This document shows, piece after piece, positions 4,497 through 7,006 of a stretch of DNA of 7,006 bases. The notes beneath the pieces are model-generated. The model ran no database searches. It saw only the letters and a program-made list of their open reading frames with translations, and was not told the DNA's origin. Numbering within the stretch: the stretch's first letter is position 1; every line of letters begins with the position of its first letter. The stretch is taken from the NCBI GenBank assembly GCA_025966355.1, contig JAICWZ010000099.1, positions 1-7,006 of the forward strand. Reading direction: 5' to 3'. Origin of the DNA: Thermomicrobiaceae bacterium (GTDB lineage Bacteria > Chloroflexota > Chloroflexia > Thermomicrobiales > Thermomicrobiaceae). The position numbers and the translations under genes are program-made.

Positions 4497-7006
4497 TTAC
4501 CCCACCGCCAACGTCCAACTACCCTGCTCCGGCCCATAGGGGCCGTCGCCCACCTGTGCGCTCGGTGTTGGAATGAGCGGGACGGAGGGTGGCGTCGGCA
4601 GCGCCGGTTGCGTCGGAACCGGCGTCTTTTGCGGCGGCGGAGTCGGCTGCGATTGGCCGCCTGCGGGCGGTGTCGTGGTGCCGCTGCCCGGCGTGGTTTC
4701 TGGAGTGACACGCGGCCGGACGGGCGGTTCAAACTCCGGCTCCGGTGTTGGGGTGACGAACAGTCGTTCGAAGCCGCGGTCGTAGACACCGACCATCGCG
4801 GCGTAGGCGTTAAGCGATTCGATGCCGCTGTGTGTAAAGCGCGGGTTCTTGGCCGCGTCGGCCAGCGCCGCCTTCAGATCTTTCCGCTCTTCGTCCGACG
4901 CCTGATTGCACTTGAGCGTCGGACCCTCGCCCTTCACCAGCACCTCTTTGTGCGACGCGACGCCGGAAATCGGCAGCTTGCCGGTCGCGTTACAGACCGG
5001 CGCCTCAATAATACCGGACGGGACCGGGAAGTCTTCCGGCACCGGATTGCCATCTGGCGCGAGGAGCGTTTTGGCAAGAACCGGATCTTGGTGGACTTTG
5101 ACCATGAAATCGTGCCAGATCGGCGCCGCTGATTGCACACCGTCAAGATTGCGGGTGGGCGAGTTGTCCGTGTTTCCGACCCAGACGCCGACCGCCAGAT
5201 CGGTCGTGTAGCCCATCGTCCAGGTGTCTCGGTTGTCGTCGGTCGTACCGGTCTTGGCGGCGGCCGGTCGATCGTCGAGTTCCGGTAGCGTCAAGGGCGT
5301 ATGCGTGCCGAAGATCATCGCGCGCGCCTGATTGTCGGTCAGGATGCTGGTGATCTGGTAGGCGTGCTCAGCCTCGACGACCTGCTGGCCATTTTTCAGC
5401 GCGTTCTCGCGATCGAGATCGAAGAGCACGTTGCCGTTGCCGTCAGTGACTTTCAGAACCGGCGTATACGGCACGAAGCGGCCGTTATTGGCGAGCGTGG
5501 CAAACGCGTTCGTGTGCTCCAGCGGCGTGACCTCGCCACCGCCGAGCGTGATCGCCAGCCCGTAGAAGCTCGGGCCACGCCAGAGGCCGGTCTGAATCCC
5601 CATCTTGTGCGCCAGATCGATCATATTCGAGACGCCGACATAGTCGAGCGCCTGCACCGCCGGAATGTTGAGCGAATTGGCGAGCGCCGTGCGTACCGAG
5701 ACAGCGCCGAAGTTCTGCAATGTGTCGTTATGCGGGCTGTACGTCGGCTCGGGCGCGCCGGGGGTCGGCCAGCTCTTGGCGTAGTCGAAGACGACCGTCC
5801 CCGGATTCCAGCCCTTCTCGAAGGCAGCCAGATACGTAATCGGCTTGATCGAACTGCCGGGTTGGCGCTCGCGCACCGCCACGTTTACCTGACCATCAAT
5901 GGCGTCGTTGTTGTAGTCGGCGCTGCCGACCATCGCGACGATCTCGCCGGTCTCCGGCAGAATCGCCACCAGCGCGCCGTTGTCGGCATCGTACGATTTG
6001 AGTTGCTTGATTCGATTGCTGACGATCTCCTGCGCCGTGTTCTGCATCGTGAGATCGAGCGTCGTCTGCACCACGAGTCCGCCACGATAGAGCACATCGG
6101 CGCCGTATTTCTGCTCCAGGTAGTACTTCACGTAGTTCACGAAATGGGGCGCCGGATTGCCGGTCGCTACGCGCGTCTGCGGATTGAGCGGCTCGGCGTA
6201 CGCCTCGTCCGACTGCTGCTGGGTGATCATCCCCTGCTTGACCATCTGGTCGAGCACATATTTTTGCCGGGCGCGGGCCAGTTCGTAGTTCTGCGTCGGG
6301 TCGTACAGACTCGGCGCCTGCGGCAGACCGGCCAGCATCGAGGCCTCGCCGAGCGACAGGTTCCAGGGGTGCTTGTTGAAATAGGCCTGTGAGGCGGCGT
6401 CGATGCCGTAGGAGAGATTCCCGTAGTAGACATGGTTGAGGTACATATCGAGGATCTCTTCTTTGCTGTATTTCTGGGAGAAGCGGTAGGCGGTGATCGC
6501 CTCACGCAGCTTTCGCGTGTAGCTATGTTCAGTGCCGATCTGATCGGGATAGAGGGCGCGGACCAGTTGCTGAGTGATCGTCGACGCACCCGACGAACCG
6601 GAGCCGGTCAGGTTGATCATCACACCGCGCACGATCGCCGTCGGATCGACGCCCTTGTTCGTCCAGAACGATGAGTCTTCGGCGGCAACCGTTGCATCGA
6701 AGATCCAGGCCTGATGTGGCTGATTCGGATCCGTCTGCTGCTGGCTGATGTGATCGAGGATTTCTTGATAGCCGACGGTGGTGCGATAGCCGGTATTGGG
6801 ATCGGTCACTTCGGTCAGGAGTTTCCAGTTCCGATCGTAGATCTTGGTCGTCTCGAACGACGTGCCATTGCCCGGCTGGTTGACGTCGGGCAGACCTTCG
6901 GAGATATACGACCAGCCGGAGATGCCGGCGGCGACCGCGACACCTGCTCCAATGACCAGCAGAATCATCGTGCCGAGCGCGCCGATCGCCATGATGCGCA
7001 CGAACA
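4497..7006 (-). CDS. Class A penicillin-binding protein (bifunctional transglycosylase/transpeptidase), probably 5'-truncated
   Basis: This is a bifunctional peptidoglycan synthase: an N-terminal GT51 domain polymerises lipid II into glycan strands outside the membrane, and a penicillin-binding domain cross-links the stem peptides. Counting from a GTG at 6999-7001 (834 residues), a membrane anchor spans about 4-26. GT51 motifs are AAEDSSF (106-112, catalytic Glu108), GASTITQQLVRAL (138-150), RKLREA (163-168) and KEEILDMYLNHVYYG (180-194). The transpeptidase shows SSIK (nucleophile Ser383, Lys386), SLN (443-445) and KTGT (583-586), all intact. Two cysteines, Cys670 and Cys698, could form a disulfide outside the cell. 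The last ~85 residues (750-834) are a Pro/Thr-rich low-complexity tail. The frame is still open at the window edge (GTG is preceded by TTC) and the basic cytoplasmic segment expected before the anchor is not seen, so the true start probably lies beyond 7006. An alternative ATG is at 6990-6992. The domain order is that of the PBP1a family; I give no symbol. Confidence 0.95.
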   Translation of the reverse strand, partial: FVRIMAIGALGTMILLVIGAGVAVAAGISGWSYISEGLPDVNQPGNGTSFETTKIYDRNWKLLTEVTDPNTGYRTTVGYQEILDHISQQQTDPNQPHQAWIFDATVAAEDSSFWTNKGVDPTAIVRGVMINLTGSGSSGASTITQQLVRALYPDQIGTEHSYTRKLREAITAYRFSQKYSKEEILDMYLNHVYYGNLSYGIDAASQAYFNKHPWNLSLGEASMLAGLPQAPSLYDPTQNYELARARQKYVLDQMVKQGMITQQQSDEAYAEPLNPQTRVATGNPAPHFVNYVKYYLEQKYGADVLYRGGLVVQTTLDLTMQNTAQEIVSNRIKQLKSYDADNGALVAILPETGEIVAMVGSADYNNDAIDGQVNVAVRERQPGSSIKPITYLAAFEKGWNPGTVVFDYAKSWPTPGAPEPTYSPHNDTLQNFGAVSVRTALANSLNIPAVQALDYVGVSNMIDLAHKMGIQTGLWRGPSFYGLAITLGGGEVTPLEHTNAFATLANNGRFVPYTPVLKVTDGNGNVLFDLDRENALKNGQQVVEAEHAYQITSILTDNQARAMIFGTHTPLTLPELDDRPAAAKTGTTDDNRDTWTMGYTTDLAVGVWVGNTDNSPTRNLDGVQSAAPIWHDFMVKVHQDPVLAKTLLAPDGNPVPEDFPVPSGIIEAPVCNATGKLPISGVASHKEVLVKGEGPTLKCNQASDEERKDLKAALADAAKNPRFTHSGIESLNAYAAMVGVYDRGFERLFVTPTPEPEFEPPVRPRVTPETTPGSGTTTPPAGGQSQPTPPPQKTPVPTQPALPTPPSVPLIPTPSAQVGDGPYGPEQGSWTLAVG

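Noticed and set aside
4125..5132. Plus-strand open frame (335 codons) across nuoA, the intergenic gap and the penicillin-binding protein tail
   Set aside because: It spans two unrelated minus-strand genes and the promoter region, is extremely Arg-rich and has no family signature; a shadow of GC-rich codon use.
5301..6392. Long plus-strand open frame (363 codons) antisense to the penicillin-binding protein
   Set aside because: It is a mirror of the conserved coding strand: composition is dominated by Arg, Val, His and Leu, there is no known motif, and all catalytic motifs lie in the minus-strand frame.
1..7006. tRNA or rRNA genes, CRISPR arrays, insertion sequences, attachment sites
   Set aside because: Coding sequence fills nearly the whole window, the gaps are all under 150 bases, and no direct repeats, terminal inverted repeats or cloverleaf-like sequences were seen in them.

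Overview
This window is a gene-dense piece of a moderately GC-rich bacterial chromosome. Every gene I can support lies on the minus strand, so transcription runs from the right edge to the left edge. In transcription order there is a class A penicillin-binding protein (about 4497-7006, probably cut at its 5' end) and a 134-base intergenic stretch with a plausible promoter. The proton-pumping quinone oxidoreductase (respiratory complex I) genes nuoA, nuoB, nuoC, nuoD, nuoH and nuoJ follow, with nuoJ running off the left edge. No mobile element, RNA gene or CRISPR array was recognised.

The nuo genes are tightly packed from A to D: nuoA and nuoB overlap by 10 bases, nuoB and nuoC are 20 bases apart, and nuoC and nuoD are 2 bases apart. 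A 148-base gap with a perfect 9-bp hairpin separates nuoD from nuoH, and a 54-base gap with a 10-bp palindrome separates nuoH from nuoJ. nuoC and nuoD are separate genes, unlike the fused nuoCD of E. coli. The canonical bacterial order is A-B-C-D-E-F-G-H-I-J-K-L-M-N. Here E, F and G (the NADH-oxidising module) are absent between D and H, and I (the subunit holding two [4Fe-4S] clusters) is absent between H and J. What is visible is the quinone-binding core (B, C, D, H) and part of the membrane arm (A, J); K-N probably lie beyond base 1.

The products should form the connecting and quinone-reducing part of a complex I-like machine. NuoB carries the four N2-cluster cysteines, NuoD carries the quinone-pocket His and Tyr, NuoH forms the membrane side of the quinone channel, and NuoA and NuoJ help couple this to the proton-pumping arm. 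The electron-input subunits must be encoded elsewhere, be replaced by another donor module, or be missing.

Organism: a free-living aerobic or respiring bacterium with peptidoglycan. The base composition, the separate nuoC and nuoD, the Pro/Thr-rich tail of the penicillin-binding protein and the variant FWTNKG glycosyltransferase motif would fit a Chloroflexota lineage such as Thermomicrobia. That is an impression, not a demonstrated assignment. The window is mostly conventional; the main point worth a second look is the missing nuoI and nuoEFG.
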